Positions 20,877 to 29,414 are shown, counted from the stretch's first letter. The stretch is 36,186 nucleotides of DNA from Chloroflexota bacterium (GCA_017610335.1 JAFCCG010000011.1:1-36186), one strand, 5' to 3'. Notes: generated from the letters alone by a model not told the origin. Numbers and translations: made by a program.

Positions 20877-21809
20877 TCACTTTAAGCCCTTTACAAATTC
20901 AAATATTGAAGTTGCTGCAATAGCTCCTGAGCCTGCTGCAACAATTGTTTGTGCAAGTTCTCCGGTAATATCGCCTGCGGCAAATACTCCTTTAACGCTT
21001 GCGGCATTGCCTTTGTTCACCGTAACAAATCCCTTTTCATCAAGCTTTAACCCTAGTTGTTTTGCAATCTTGTTTTGAGGAACGCTTCCGATATAAACAA
21101 AGATTCCGTCAACAGCAAGTACTTTTTCTTCACCGCTTTTCCTGTTCTTTACTTTAATGCCATTAACTTTTTCCCTGCCGTCAATTCCAACAGTCTGTGT
21201 ATTTATCATTACTTCAATTTTTGATTCTGCTTTTATTGGTTGGGCATAAACAGACTCAAAAACAGGTTTTTCACCAAATTCAATCAAGTAAACCTTTTTG
21301 CAAATTCCTGCAAAGAACAGTGCAGCGTTTGCTCCGGAATTTCCTGCACCCACAACTGCGACAATCTTGTCTTTAAATCCTGGTCCGTCGCATGTAGCGC
21401 AATAGCTTACACCCTTACCGTATAATTCTTTTTCACCTGGTACGCCAAGTTCTTTGTATTTGCTTCCTGTGCAAATTATAATACTTTTTGCAAGGAGTTT
21501 TTCTTCCCCGTCTTCAATATCAAGTTCAAACAATTCGCCGTTCTTTTTTACCCCTGTAACTTCTGCAGCTTCCTCTGGTTCTACTCCAAATTCTTTCAAG
21601 TGTTCTGCCATCTTTTGCATTAATTCCATTCCTCTGATTTTTTTTACTCCTGGGTAATTTTCAACCCAGATGGCATCAGCTGTTTGTCCTCCAACGGCCT
21701 TTGACTCAAACAGCTTCACGCTCAAGGCCTTTCTTTTTGCATAAAGCGCGGCAGTAATTCCGGCAGGACCTCCTCCAATAATGGCAACATCAACAGTTTC
21801 TTCTCCCAT
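20877..21809 (-). CDS. trxB: Thioredoxin reductase-like FAD disulfide oxidoreductase
   Basis: The 310-residue protein has the FAD-binding motif DVAIIGGGPAGITAALYAKR near the N-terminus, VGGQTADAIWVENYPG, the redox pair CATC in GVSYCATCDGPGF (about 130-142), a second dinucleotide motif VVGAGNSGANAALFFAG, and the C-terminal FAD motif GVFAAGDITG. Thioredoxin reductases reduce thioredoxin with NADPH. The usual HRRxxxR that binds the NADPH 2'-phosphate is replaced by LIEFGEKPV, so NADPH preference is unlikely; NADH, ferredoxin or another donor is possible, as reported for some archaeal homologues. It is the first gene of a probable run with the methyltransferase. Confidence 0.88.
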   Translation of the reverse strand: MGEETVDVAIIGGGPAGITAALYAKRKALSVKLFESKAVGGQTADAIWVENYPGVKKIRGMELMQKMAEHLKEFGVEPEEAAEVTGVKKNGELFELDIEDGEEKLLAKSIIICTGSKYKELGVPGEKELYGKGVSYCATCDGPGFKDKIVAVVGAGNSGANAALFFAGICKKVYLIEFGEKPVFESVYAQPIKAESKIEVMINTQTVGIDGREKVNGIKVKNRKSGEEKVLAVDGIFVYIGSVPQNKIAKQLGLKLDEKGFVTVNKGNAASVKGVFAAGDITGELAQTIVAAGSGAIAATSIFEFVKGLK

Positions 21810-21891
21810 TCTAATACCATATAACTTTGTAAAAAATTAAAAAGGGTTTGTCTTTGAGCAAAGGCCTTCTAGAAAAATTTTTAACCACTTT

Positions 21892-21908
21892 GTAATACTT
21901 TGTATTAC
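21892..21908 (+). promoter_or_regulatory. Inverted-repeat operator abutting the RHH start codon
   Basis: GTAATAC-TTT-GTATTAC is a perfect 7+7 inverted repeat ending directly before the ATG at 21909. A TATA-like AAATTTTTAACC at 21874-21885 precedes it. The position between TATA box and start suits autorepression by the RHH product, and the gene appears leaderless. Confidence 0.65.
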
Positions 21909-22196
21909 ATGGATGTTATTAGCTTAAGGCTTGGGAAAAAACTTGATAGTGTTGTTGAAAAAGATTTGAAGGAATTTAATTACAGCACTAAAACAGAGTA
22001 TATCAGGCAGGCAATCAGGGAGCTTCATGACAAGCTTAGCACAGAAAAGGCTATAATGACACTTGCAAGGAACAAAAGTTTTGCAAAAAGAGCCGGGATT
22101 AAAGAGCCGACTGAAGAGGGGTATAAGAGAATACGCAAAGAAGTTGGGCAAAAAATCTTAAACAGGTTCAAATCTCTTCCGGCAGAAAAATCCTGA
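21909..22196 (+). CDS. Ribbon-helix-helix antitoxin-like protein
   Basis: The 95-residue protein begins MDVISLRLGKKLDSVVEKDL, then KEFNYSTKTEYIRQAIRELH, an RHH DNA-binding domain, and has a basic C-terminal half (RAGIKEPTEEGYKRIRKEVG). A perfect inverted repeat abuts its start codon. Its last 29 bp overlap, tail to tail, the end of a PIN-domain toxin gene on the opposite strand. VapB-like antitoxins normally precede their toxin in one operon, so this convergent arrangement is unusual. Pairing with that PIN protein is inferred from the overlap alone. The in-frame ATG at 21900 lies within the operator and is less likely. Confidence 0.7.
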   Translation: MDVISLRLGKKLDSVVEKDLKEFNYSTKTEYIRQAIRELHDKLSTEKAIMTLARNKSFAKRAGIKEPTEEGYKRIRKEVGQKILNRFKSLPAEKS

Positions 22197-22584
22197 CTGT
22201 ATCACAAAGCCGCTCAAAGTGAAAATCCCTTGAAATAACAACAGCGTTGTTGTCTTTTGCAATTACTGCATATAATGTGTCTACAAAGGGTAATCGCTTG
22301 CTTTTGGCTATTCTTTCAGCCGTTGCAACTTGTTTGGCTGAAAAACAAACTTTTTCTAGCAGGTTTTCTGTTAAAATTATTTTAAAACACTGTTTTTCTA
22401 TTTGGCTTGGGGTTAGCTTTTTGCCAAGCTCTTCTAAAATCGCATCAGAATAAAGAATCGCCCATTTGTTCCGAATGCATTTTCTAAAAAATTGGAATGC
22501 AAATTCTCCAAGCGGGTGAATTCCATCGCTTCGGTTTAAGGCAAAATCCAGCCACACATTTGTATCAACATAAAATCGCTTCAT
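22168..22584 (-). CDS. PIN-domain ribonuclease (VapC-like toxin)
   Basis: The 138-residue protein starts MKRFYVDTNVWLDFALNRSD with the first metal-binding aspartate. It continues with SDAILEELGKKL, LPFVDTLYAVIAKDNNAVVI and SRDFHFERL, supplying the other acidic residues of the PIN active site. VapC-type toxins cleave tRNA or rRNA with Mg or Mn. The start at 22584 is preferred over 22602 because the conserved strand begins there. It is convergent with, and overlaps by 29 bp, the RHH gene on the other strand, so the two messages would be antisense at their ends. Confidence 0.8.
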   Translation of the reverse strand: MKRFYVDTNVWLDFALNRSDGIHPLGEFAFQFFRKCIRNKWAILYSDAILEELGKKLTPSQIEKQCFKIILTENLLEKVCFSAKQVATAERIAKSKRLPFVDTLYAVIAKDNNAVVISRDFHFERLCDTVRIFLPEEI

Positions 22585-22731
22585 TAAAAGAACTTTTTTC
22601 AAGGCCTGTTACTTAAAATCGTTTCAGTTTTTCGGCAATTGCCTGCCTATTTTATCCCAAACAAGCATTTTTTTCCAAACCGCAAGGTATTAATATAAGG
22701 GGAAATAATGATTTATGTAGTGAAATAATGT

Positions 22732-23760
22732 ATGAAGAAGTACGTTCCAAAAATTTTGTTGCTGGTTGTATTAGTTACACTTTTGCTTTATGTTTTTGCT
22801 GACACGTCGTTTGATTATTATAAGCAAAAATCTGAAGATACTTTTAAAGCATTAATATTTACCCAAAACGATAATCTATACCATGCATTGGATGTTTTAA
22901 ATGATTTGGATGGTGGTGCAATACTTGTTGTTGACACTTCCAATGATAAAGTTCACATAATTAAAAAAGGAGTTGGTGATTGGGATTTTCAAGTGAGACG
23001 CGAAAATGGGTCTAATAGTTCTTTACGTGAAACTTTTAGAGTATTAGACTGTACTGGTTTAGGTGCAGAGTATCAGGTTCCTAATACCAAACGAAGTCCT
23101 GGAAGTATTATTAAAATAAGTAATATTAATGCAGAGTGTTATACTCCTCTTGGTTCAAACCTCTCTTTTGATTCAACTATAGATGACTTGAAGCGTGTTG
23201 CTTCAAATGTAAGAAATGTTTACAAACTCCTGCCTGCATATATTAATCTTCCGGACGATGCAATAACTCTTGCAGAAGCAAATCCTGTGATAGCTGGCGA
23301 GTTAAAGCTCACTCCTTCAATCTTCAATAAGGCTACAACAAAAAAGATTGATTTTGAGTTCACAGTACCTGAGGACTTCGATGAGGGTTACCTTTTATAC
23401 ATTGTAACAGAGTCTATTGACAAAACCGAGGCTGAAATTATTGAAATGATTAACAGCGGCGATCTTGTCGGCAAGCTGGTACCAATCTTTGTTTCTGCAG
23501 AGGCTGTCTACGCTAAGAACGCAGTCCTTAAAGGTTCCATAGCAGAGCAAGACCGCCTGGAACTTATTCAAGACCTGGACAAAGGCAAATATTTTGTCTA
23601 TGTACACAAAGTTGTTGTTGGTCCAGGGGACAAAGCACTTGTCGGCGCCTTCCTCGCAATAACAGGCGAAAAGACCCAAACGCCTTGCGACAAGTGCGAA
23701 ACATTGGTTCATTGTCTTGCCTGTATTAATCAAACCTTTGTTGAAGACATTTTGGGATAA
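22732..23760 (+). CDS. Secreted or membrane-anchored protein of unknown function
   Basis: The 342-residue protein has an N-terminal hydrophobic segment (VPKILLLVVLVTLLLYVFAD, residues 4-23) that is a signal peptide or membrane anchor. No other membrane span is seen, so the bulk should lie outside the cell. The C-terminus has four close cysteines (CDKCETLVHCLAC), suggesting a metal site or disulphides. I recognise no family. The first half is AT-rich with a different codon look from the second half (from about 23340), which may mean a composite origin. A TATA-like GGTATTAATATAAGG lies at about 22685-22699. It sits alone between two toxin-antitoxin pairs. Confidence 0.7.
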   Translation: MKKYVPKILLLVVLVTLLLYVFADTSFDYYKQKSEDTFKALIFTQNDNLYHALDVLNDLDGGAILVVDTSNDKVHIIKKGVGDWDFQVRRENGSNSSLRETFRVLDCTGLGAEYQVPNTKRSPGSIIKISNINAECYTPLGSNLSFDSTIDDLKRVASNVRNVYKLLPAYINLPDDAITLAEANPVIAGELKLTPSIFNKATTKKIDFEFTVPEDFDEGYLLYIVTESIDKTEAEIIEMINSGDLVGKLVPIFVSAEAVYAKNAVLKGSIAEQDRLELIQDLDKGKYFVYVHKVVVGPGDKALVGAFLAITGEKTQTPCDKCETLVHCLACINQTFVEDILG

Positions 23761-23782
23761 TTTTTTTGTAAGTGTTTGTTGC

Positions 23783-23863
23783 ATGGGAGACCGGATAAAA
23801 AACGCCAAGAAAAAGTTTGGTTCACTAAAAGAGGCAATTAGGCGAAAAGGCGGCAGGCTTTAG
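23783..23863 (+). CDS. Possible 26-residue basic peptide
   Basis: A 27-codon frame, MGDRIKNAKKKFGSLKEAIR and on to RRKGGRL, runs between the secreted-protein gene and the VapB-like gene. The product would be an amphipathic basic helix. There is no clear ribosome binding site and no known family, so it may be chance or a gene remnant. Confidence 0.2.
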   Translation: MGDRIKNAKKKFGSLKEAIRRKGGRL

Positions 23864-23908
23864 TCTGCTATAGTCTGTTGAGGCAAAAGAAAAGATATGC
23901 TTATATAA

Positions 23909-23934
23909 CTATAGTGCTATAGATATATAGGTGA
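23909..23934 (+). promoter_or_regulatory. Operator, TATA and RBS of the VapBC-like pair
   Basis: CTATAG palindromes at 23909-23914 and 23917-23922 follow a TATA-like TTATATAA (23901-23908). AGGTGA (23929-23934) is six nt ahead of the TTG start. The paired palindromes suit an antitoxin operator. Confidence 0.5.
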
Positions 23935-23940
23935 TTTTGA

Positions 23941-24153
23941 TTGGATTCTACCACTATTCAGGTTCAAAGGTCTACCCTTGAGCTTCTTAAAAAGACAAAG
24001 GAAAGGGCAAAGGCAGGTTCCTATGATGAAATTATCAGATTTCTTTACAAAAGTGGCAGCAGGGCTTCAATGGCCGGGGCCCTTGCCCGAAAAAAGTCTT
24101 ATACAAAAAGCGAGTTGTTGAAGGGATTGAGGGACAAGCATGACCGATTCTAA
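23941..24153 (+). CDS. VapB-like antitoxin
   Basis: The 70-residue product, MDSTTIQVQRSTLELLKKTK then ERAKAGSYDEIIRFLYKSGS, has the strand-helix-helix start of RHH-like VapB antitoxins. Its C-terminal tail is basic (ARKKSYTKSELLKGLRDKHD). It starts with TTG, six nt after AGGTGA, like the other antitoxin genes in the window. The toxin gene overlaps its last 14 bp in another frame, which indicates translational coupling and the standard antitoxin-first order. Paired palindromes upstream suggest autoregulation. Confidence 0.75.
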   Translation: MDSTTIQVQRSTLELLKKTKERAKAGSYDEIIRFLYKSGSRASMAGALARKKSYTKSELLKGLRDKHDRF

Positions 24154-24523
24154 GGTTTTGCTTGATTCTTCTGCTTGGATTGAATACTTTTTAACAGGCA
24201 AACAGGAAATAAAACAACTAGTTGAATCAAACAATTTTATTCTTGTAACATCTGCCCTTTCAATTTTTGAAGTTAAAAGAAAGCTTTTGAAAGAGCGTTA
24301 CAAGCCAAAGGAGATTGCTTCTGTTCTTAAGTTTATAAGAAGTAACAGCCTGGTGAAAGACATAACTGAGGAAATTTGTGAAAAGGCAGCTGATGACTGC
24401 TATAAAAAAGGTCTTCATATGGCTGATGGAATAATTTACAGGACTGCTTTGGAAGAAAGTGTCAAATTGATAAGTCTTGATTCTGATTTTAAAAATCTGG
24501 CAAATACCCTGATATTAAAATAG
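24140..24523 (+). CDS. vapC: VapC-like PIN-domain toxin
   Basis: The 127-residue protein carries the PIN residues in order: VLLDSSAWIEYFLTG (D9 by count), SALSIFEVKRKLL (glutamate), GLHMADGIIYRTALE (aspartate) and LISLDSDFKNL (aspartate). Length and spacing are those of VapC endoribonucleases, which cut tRNA or rRNA using Mg or Mn. Overlap with the upstream VapB-like frame by 14 bp makes the pair a standard toxin-antitoxin operon. Confidence 0.85.
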   Translation: MTDSKVLLDSSAWIEYFLTGKQEIKQLVESNNFILVTSALSIFEVKRKLLKERYKPKEIASVLKFIRSNSLVKDITEEICEKAADDCYKKGLHMADGIIYRTALEESVKLISLDSDFKNLANTLILK

Positions 24524-24610
24524 AATAATTGCTTAAATTCTGTCGGCAAAAAAGGTTTTTTTCCCTTTCTCGAAGTTTTTTTTATTTTTTCTTCTTCGAA
24601 GAGATTTTTT

Positions 24611-26926
24611 TTACTTTTTCTTTTTTCTGACAGCCTTTTTCTTCACGGTCTTTTTTGTAACGTGCTTTTTCTTAACCTCTTTTACTATATCCTGGAGGTT
24701 GTTTTTGTTTCCTGTTGTTTTTCCCTGCTTTTGCTTCCGGCTAGTTGTATTGTTGTTTTTCCTGTGCTTTCCTATTTCTTCAAGCTTTTTTCCAGGAATT
24801 TCCTGAACGTCTTTTGCAAGGTTTATTAGTCCGCCTTTTGGCTTTTCTTTTGCTTCTGCTTTGAGGGCAATTGCGGCAAATGCAATTATTACTGCAATAA
24901 CTATTCCTGCAAGGGCGAGGTCACTTGCGTTTTCCAATCCAAACAAACTGACAAAAAGTTCTTGTTCTTCTGGCTTTTTGTCAAGGTCTACTGTTATTTC
25001 CCTTTCCATTGTTCCCTTATCTGTTTCAATACTAAGAACAACGTCAAATTGTCTTTCTTTGCTTTCTCCAATGTATATTGTCATTGGAACCTCTATTGAT
25101 TCAGCAGGATTAAGCAGTATTTCTTCAAATTTGAATCCTGCATTAAAATCTTGTGAAGAAATTTTGGAAATTCTAATCATTGAATTGCCGTCGTTTGAAA
25201 CCTGTACTAAAACCTTGATTGACCTTTCAGTTCTTTCAATTATTTCTGTTACATCGGCATTTGTTTCAACACTTGCGGTTCCAAGTTCTGCATAAAGTCC
25301 GCCGTATACTGTAATGTCAAGTTCTTTTCTGAAAGTTTGATTTTTTCCCTTAATTATTACGGTTGCTGTATGATTTCCTTCTTTTGTGTCATAAGGGGGT
25401 GCCATATAGAAGTATATTTCCTGTTCTGCACCTGTTTCAATTCCTGTTTGTGTTGGTTCAAAGTAAATCCATTCAGGTCCTGAAACAGAAACCATAACAT
25501 TTTGGCTTCTTGTACCCTTGTTTAATGCCTTTACTGTAAATGGTTCACTTTTGCAGTTGGCATCCAGCTCAATTTTTTCATTCAATCCATCCCAGTTAAC
25601 TTCGAGGCTATAACAGTCTTCGGCAGTAAGAGTGTAATCTTTTTGCATTGAAAAGTTTTCACCTTTTACCTGCAGAGTAAAAATCTTTTCTCCTGCTTGT
25701 TCTCCTGCAAGGTCTATTTCAACCTCTATACTTGCGCTTTTTCCACTTGCAATTTCAACCTTTCCTGGTAAAACTACTGCATCAATTCCAAGAACAGTTA
25801 TTTCTGCTTCGATGGGCTTAATGGCATCGTTTTCTAGAGTAAATTGGTACAATGCCTTTTCTTCAATGCATGCTTTTGCTTCAGCTGCAGGATTTCCGTT
25901 AATTTTTGTTTCTGTTATTGAAATATTATAGCAGTCCTGAAGTTCTGCAGAAAGCTCTTGTTTTGTTCCCTTGTTGAATTTTGCCGAATGGGCAAAAAGG
26001 CTGAAGTCATATGTTCCTTCTGCTGCATTTGTTCTTGCAAAAACTATTGAAACCTCTTTTTCTTCTCCTGCTTTGAGAGTAAGGTCTGCGGGCTCAATCT
26101 TTGCCCAGTCAATTCCGCCAATGCTTAAGTGAAGTTGGTCTTCAAGCAATCCGTTATTTTTTACCTTCACTGTTCCCTGCATGCTTTTTTCCTTGCAGGC
26201 ATCCATTTCTGTGGCGGTAATGCTTATTTCCTGTTCGTCTTCTATTTCAAGGGATGCATTATCCACTGTAAAAAATGTTGTTCCTTTAATTCCTGCTTTG
26301 ATACTGAATTCGTATTTTTTTGTTTCAGCATCACAGTCTGGTTGAATTTCAAGCTTTACTGTTTTTGTTTGTCCTTCTTCTAAAAACATTTCGCTAAAGC
26401 TAAGTTTTGTCCATTCATTTGGAAAACCTTCAACTTCGAGAAAAACAGTTTCGTCCATTTCACCGGTATTTTTTATTCTGATATCAAATTCGGCTTTTTC
26501 ACATTGTGAAACTTGCATGTTTTTAGGCAGAATATCAAGTTCCAGAAGCCTGCTTTCTACAACAGTAACAATTATTTCTTTTTTTTCACCGCTTATGTCT
26601 ATTACAATAGTATATTCTCCTGGAGTGACATAACATGATTTTGGCTTTACAAAAGCATAAAGTTCTTCGGTATCACTATTGGCTAATGTTACAACTAATG
26701 GTGTTTCACCAATCCAAACTCCGTTGATGTTTATCCAATCGTTGTTTTCTCCGATTGCACTTATTGTGTATGTTTTTGTTGTACCTGAATCGTTATGCAA
26801 AGTATATCTTGCCTTGTCAGGAACTGCACAGTTTGTTTCAAGCGAAAAGTCGCCTGTTAGTGTTAGGGCGTTTGCTGTTCCGATTAAGAAAAGCAAAGTT
26901 AATGCCAGAATAATTTTTTTAACCAT
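24611..26926 (-). CDS. Large membrane-anchored surface protein with repeated beta-sandwich domains
   Basis: The 771-residue protein has a signal peptide (KKIILALTLLFLIGTANA, residues 3-20) and several beta-rich repeats of the NEW3/CARDB type. Each has the pattern of hydrophobic strands, a conserved cysteine (as in SQCEKAEFDIRIKNTGEMDE, DACKEKSMQGTVKVKNNGLL) and phrases such as KVKNNG or LNKGTRSQNV. A transmembrane helix follows at about 667-688 (LALAGIVIAVIIAFAAIALK), then an 83-residue very lysine-rich tail in the cytoplasm. Such proteins are common archaeal surface or cell-envelope adhesins or scaffolds. It is the third gene of an operon with two similar proteins and overlaps the previous one by eight bp. 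The exact role is unknown. Confidence 0.75.
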   Translation of the reverse strand: MVKKIILALTLLFLIGTANALTLTGDFSLETNCAVPDKARYTLHNDSGTTKTYTISAIGENNDWININGVWIGETPLVVTLANSDTEELYAFVKPKSCYVTPGEYTIVIDISGEKKEIIVTVVESRLLELDILPKNMQVSQCEKAEFDIRIKNTGEMDETVFLEVEGFPNEWTKLSFSEMFLEEGQTKTVKLEIQPDCDAETKKYEFSIKAGIKGTTFFTVDNASLEIEDEQEISITATEMDACKEKSMQGTVKVKNNGLLEDQLHLSIGGIDWAKIEPADLTLKAGEEKEVSIVFARTNAAEGTYDFSLFAHSAKFNKGTKQELSAELQDCYNISITETKINGNPAAEAKACIEEKALYQFTLENDAIKPIEAEITVLGIDAVVLPGKVEIASGKSASIEVEIDLAGEQAGEKIFTLQVKGENFSMQKDYTLTAEDCYSLEVNWDGLNEKIELDANCKSEPFTVKALNKGTRSQNVMVSVSGPEWIYFEPTQTGIETGAEQEIYFYMAPPYDTKEGNHTATVIIKGKNQTFRKELDITVYGGLYAELGTASVETNADVTEIIERTERSIKVLVQVSNDGNSMIRISKISSQDFNAGFKFEEILLNPAESIEVPMTIYIGESKERQFDVVLSIETDKGTMEREITVDLDKKPEEQELFVSLFGLENASDLALAGIVIAVIIAFAAIALKAEAKEKPKGGLINLAKDVQEIPGKKLEEIGKHRKNNNTTSRKQKQGKTTGNKNNLQDIVKEVKKKHVTKKTVKKKAVRKKKK

Positions 26927-28739
26927 TGTATTGTCTCCTCCATATTTCTTTTTCTTGCGGTGTTTTAAAAACCTTTACCAGTAAAAGACTGGCGATAATA
27001 ACAACTATTAACAGCAAGCCACCAATTGCAATATCTCCGCCTAATGCAAACAGTCCTGCAAAGCCAAGGTCAATTGCTTCATCTTCTTCTTCAATTGCAG
27101 TAATCACAATGCTTACATTTTTTGCATTGCTATATTCGCTGTTTCTTGCCTGCAGTATTGCGTTATATTCTCCTGCTGTTTCAGGTCCTGCATTTACCAG
27201 AAGGCTGATTTGCCTTTCTGCTCCTGCTGGAATTGAAATGCTGTTTTCTTCAGAAGCACTTACTCCCCAAGGCAAACCTGTTAAACCAATTGAAATTCCT
27301 TCAATTGTTTCATTTGAATAATTTTTGAGAACAACCAAAAACTCTTTTTCTGAATTTGCATCCATTGTAAGATTGCCAGTATAGCTTAGAATGCGAAGAC
27401 CGTCCTCTGTTACAATTTGTTCTTCTTCAACAACTTTGAATCTTAGAATTTTTTCAAAATCATCTTCTCTGGTTTCGGCCTTTAATGTAATACTATAACT
27501 TCCTTCTGCAAGCCCTTCCATTGCGGTAACGCTTACATAAACCTGTCTTTCAGAGTGTCTTTCAAGTTCAAAATCATCCTCTGACAGTATTGTTTTAATC
27601 AAACTGTGGTTGTTTTCAATTTCAAGTTCAAAATCTTCACGGTAGTCTCCCAAATTCTGCAATGTAATCACAAATATTGCGTTTCCACATTCTGTTATTT
27701 CAAGGTCGTTTTCTTCAACAATAATTCCTGCATTATGTTCGCTTGAAGGTCTGACACAAACCTCTTTTTCAATGCTGTGGTCCGCATTCCAAACATGCAG
27801 TGTAAGATCATAGTCTTTTACTCTTGTATCATTTGCTGCATTTACTTCGAAGTAAAATTCTCTTTGTTCGTCTCCCTCAAGCCATGCATTTGAAGTCTGC
27901 AAATTTGCTGAAAGCTCGCCTCCAACACTAAAGAAAACCTTTTGTTCTTCTTCAAGTCTGTTTGTGACTTTAAAATAAATTCGTTCATTTTCTTCTTTTT
28001 TAACAGTAAAGCATGATGAGGAAACTGAAACAGAAAATTCAGCTATTTCTTCTTCACCGCAGTCTTCTACGTCAATTGAAAGTGTTTTCTTAACTGTTTC
28101 ATCGTTCGTAATTGCATACATGCTGACATAGTGTCTTCCAATTGAACTGTATGGTGAAGGGAATATTTTCAATTCAACATATCTTTCTTCAAAAGGAACC
28201 ATATCAAGTTCTTGTCTTTCAAAATATGGCAAAAGCATTTCGTTTTCTGCCTGCAATTTAACATACTTAAATTCGTCACTGTTGTTTCTAATCAAAACAT
28301 TCACATAATCTTCTTTGCCTCTGCAAACATCATTTGAATATGCAACAAGCTCTATTTCTGGTTCTTCCGCAACATAAATTGAAACAAAAGCATATGCGTC
28401 TCCCTGGTCTGATTCAGCTTCAAGTTCTACAAGCTGCAATCCTCTTGGAGCATTATTTGTTGTTATTGTAATTGTAATATTTGTTGACTCGCCTCCATTA
28501 AGGCATATGTGGTTGTCAATAAGTCCTGTGTCAATATAAGCATCATTTTGTTCTGTTTCAAGATCAATGCAGGTGTTTTCATATCCAAGATTTTTTAGCT
28601 GGAACTGTAATCCTATTGAATCATTTCTTGAAATATTTGCTTCTTTCATGTTTGGAAGCAATGCAATTGATGCAAATGCGTTTGAAGCAAGAAGTACCAG
28701 TAAGATTGTTGTAATCGCTGTAAGAAAACTTCTGTTCAT
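26919..28739 (-). CDS. Membrane-anchored surface protein with beta-sandwich repeats
   Basis: This 606-residue protein has a signal peptide (FLTAITTILLVLLASNAFAS), about four or five beta-sandwich repeats (KNLGYENTCIDLETEQNDAY; RNNSDEFKYVKLQAENEMLL; KVTNRLEEEQKVFFSVGGEL; NLGDYREDFELEIENNHSLI; KNYSNETIEGISIGLTGLPW) and a C-terminal helix (IAIGGLLLIVVIIASLLLVK) with a short cytoplasmic end. Several NxS/T sites are candidates for N-glycosylation. Architecture and position match the neighbouring 771- and 183-residue proteins. Its ends overlap both neighbours (eight and four bp), so the three are one translationally coupled operon. It is likely a structural envelope component; no enzyme motif is seen. 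Confidence 0.75.
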   Translation of the reverse strand: MNRSFLTAITTILLVLLASNAFASIALLPNMKEANISRNDSIGLQFQLKNLGYENTCIDLETEQNDAYIDTGLIDNHICLNGGESTNITITITTNNAPRGLQLVELEAESDQGDAYAFVSIYVAEEPEIELVAYSNDVCRGKEDYVNVLIRNNSDEFKYVKLQAENEMLLPYFERQELDMVPFEERYVELKIFPSPYSSIGRHYVSMYAITNDETVKKTLSIDVEDCGEEEIAEFSVSVSSSCFTVKKEENERIYFKVTNRLEEEQKVFFSVGGELSANLQTSNAWLEGDEQREFYFEVNAANDTRVKDYDLTLHVWNADHSIEKEVCVRPSSEHNAGIIVEENDLEITECGNAIFVITLQNLGDYREDFELEIENNHSLIKTILSEDDFELERHSERQVYVSVTAMEGLAEGSYSITLKAETREDDFEKILRFKVVEEEQIVTEDGLRILSYTGNLTMDANSEKEFLVVLKNYSNETIEGISIGLTGLPWGVSASEENSISIPAGAERQISLLVNAGPETAGEYNAILQARNSEYSNAKNVSIVITAIEEEDEAIDLGFAGLFALGGDIAIGGLLLIVVIIASLLLVKVFKTPQEKEIWRRQYNG

Positions 28740-29287
28740 TTTGATCCCTCCACCCGTTTTACAAAACGTGAAATAAATGCAATTAAAAGAATTGCTGAAA
28801 CAACTGCAAGAACTGCATTAATCGCGTTCTCCGGCGTAAAAATTGATGCTGTAAATGTTTCAAAATTTGCAAAGGTAAAAAGACCTGTTCCAATTGATTG
28901 TCCGCTTGCATTTTCCTCACCATCTTCAATAGCTTTCTTAAAAATAACCCTTACATTTTTGAATACTTTTTCTTCCCCTATCTGAATTTCTAAAGTTGTT
29001 TCAAAACTGTTTCCTTCCAATTCCTCACTTGGGCTGATTGAAAGGCTTAAAATAGTGCTTTTTCCTGCTCCAAGGCTTCCGCTTGAAGGTGAAACAAATG
29101 CATTAAATGGTGCAAAAATTTTTGCTGAAAATTCCTGTGCAATTTCTTCATCATTTCTGATTGTCACCGGCAAGTCTTTTTGTTCTTGTTGAATAATAAT
29201 AGTTGAAGGGGAATTAACGTAAATTGCATGAGCGCTTATGCTGCCAAATAATAGAATTAATGTTATAACATAAAGACATTTATGCAA
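28736..29287 (-). CDS. Membrane-anchored surface protein with a single beta-sandwich domain
   Basis: The 183-residue first gene of the operon has a signal peptide (MHKCLYVITLILLFGSISAH), one immunoglobulin-like domain (IYVNSPSTIIIQQEQKDLPV; LSLSISPSEELEGNSFETTL) and a C-terminal transmembrane helix (INAVLAVVSAILLIAFISRF). The start is taken as TTG at 29287, six nt after GGGGAG; the ATG at 29308 lies upstream of that ribosome site. It overlaps the next gene's start by four bp. It looks like a minimal version of the two larger partners and may cap or nucleate a shared surface structure, which is inference. Confidence 0.7.
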   Translation of the reverse strand: MHKCLYVITLILLFGSISAHAIYVNSPSTIIIQQEQKDLPVTIRNDEEIAQEFSAKIFAPFNAFVSPSSGSLGAGKSTILSLSISPSEELEGNSFETTLEIQIGEEKVFKNVRVIFKKAIEDGEENASGQSIGTGLFTFANFETFTASIFTPENAINAVLAVVSAILLIAFISRFVKRVEGSK

Positions 29288-29414
29288 TTTTAACTCCCCA
29301 CACCACAAAGCAGTTATGTATCAAATTAACTAATTCACTTTGCTTTGTTATATATAATAGCCTCTGATGACCAATAAAAAGCTTTCGCTTAAGGGTGACA
29401 ATAAGATATGACGG

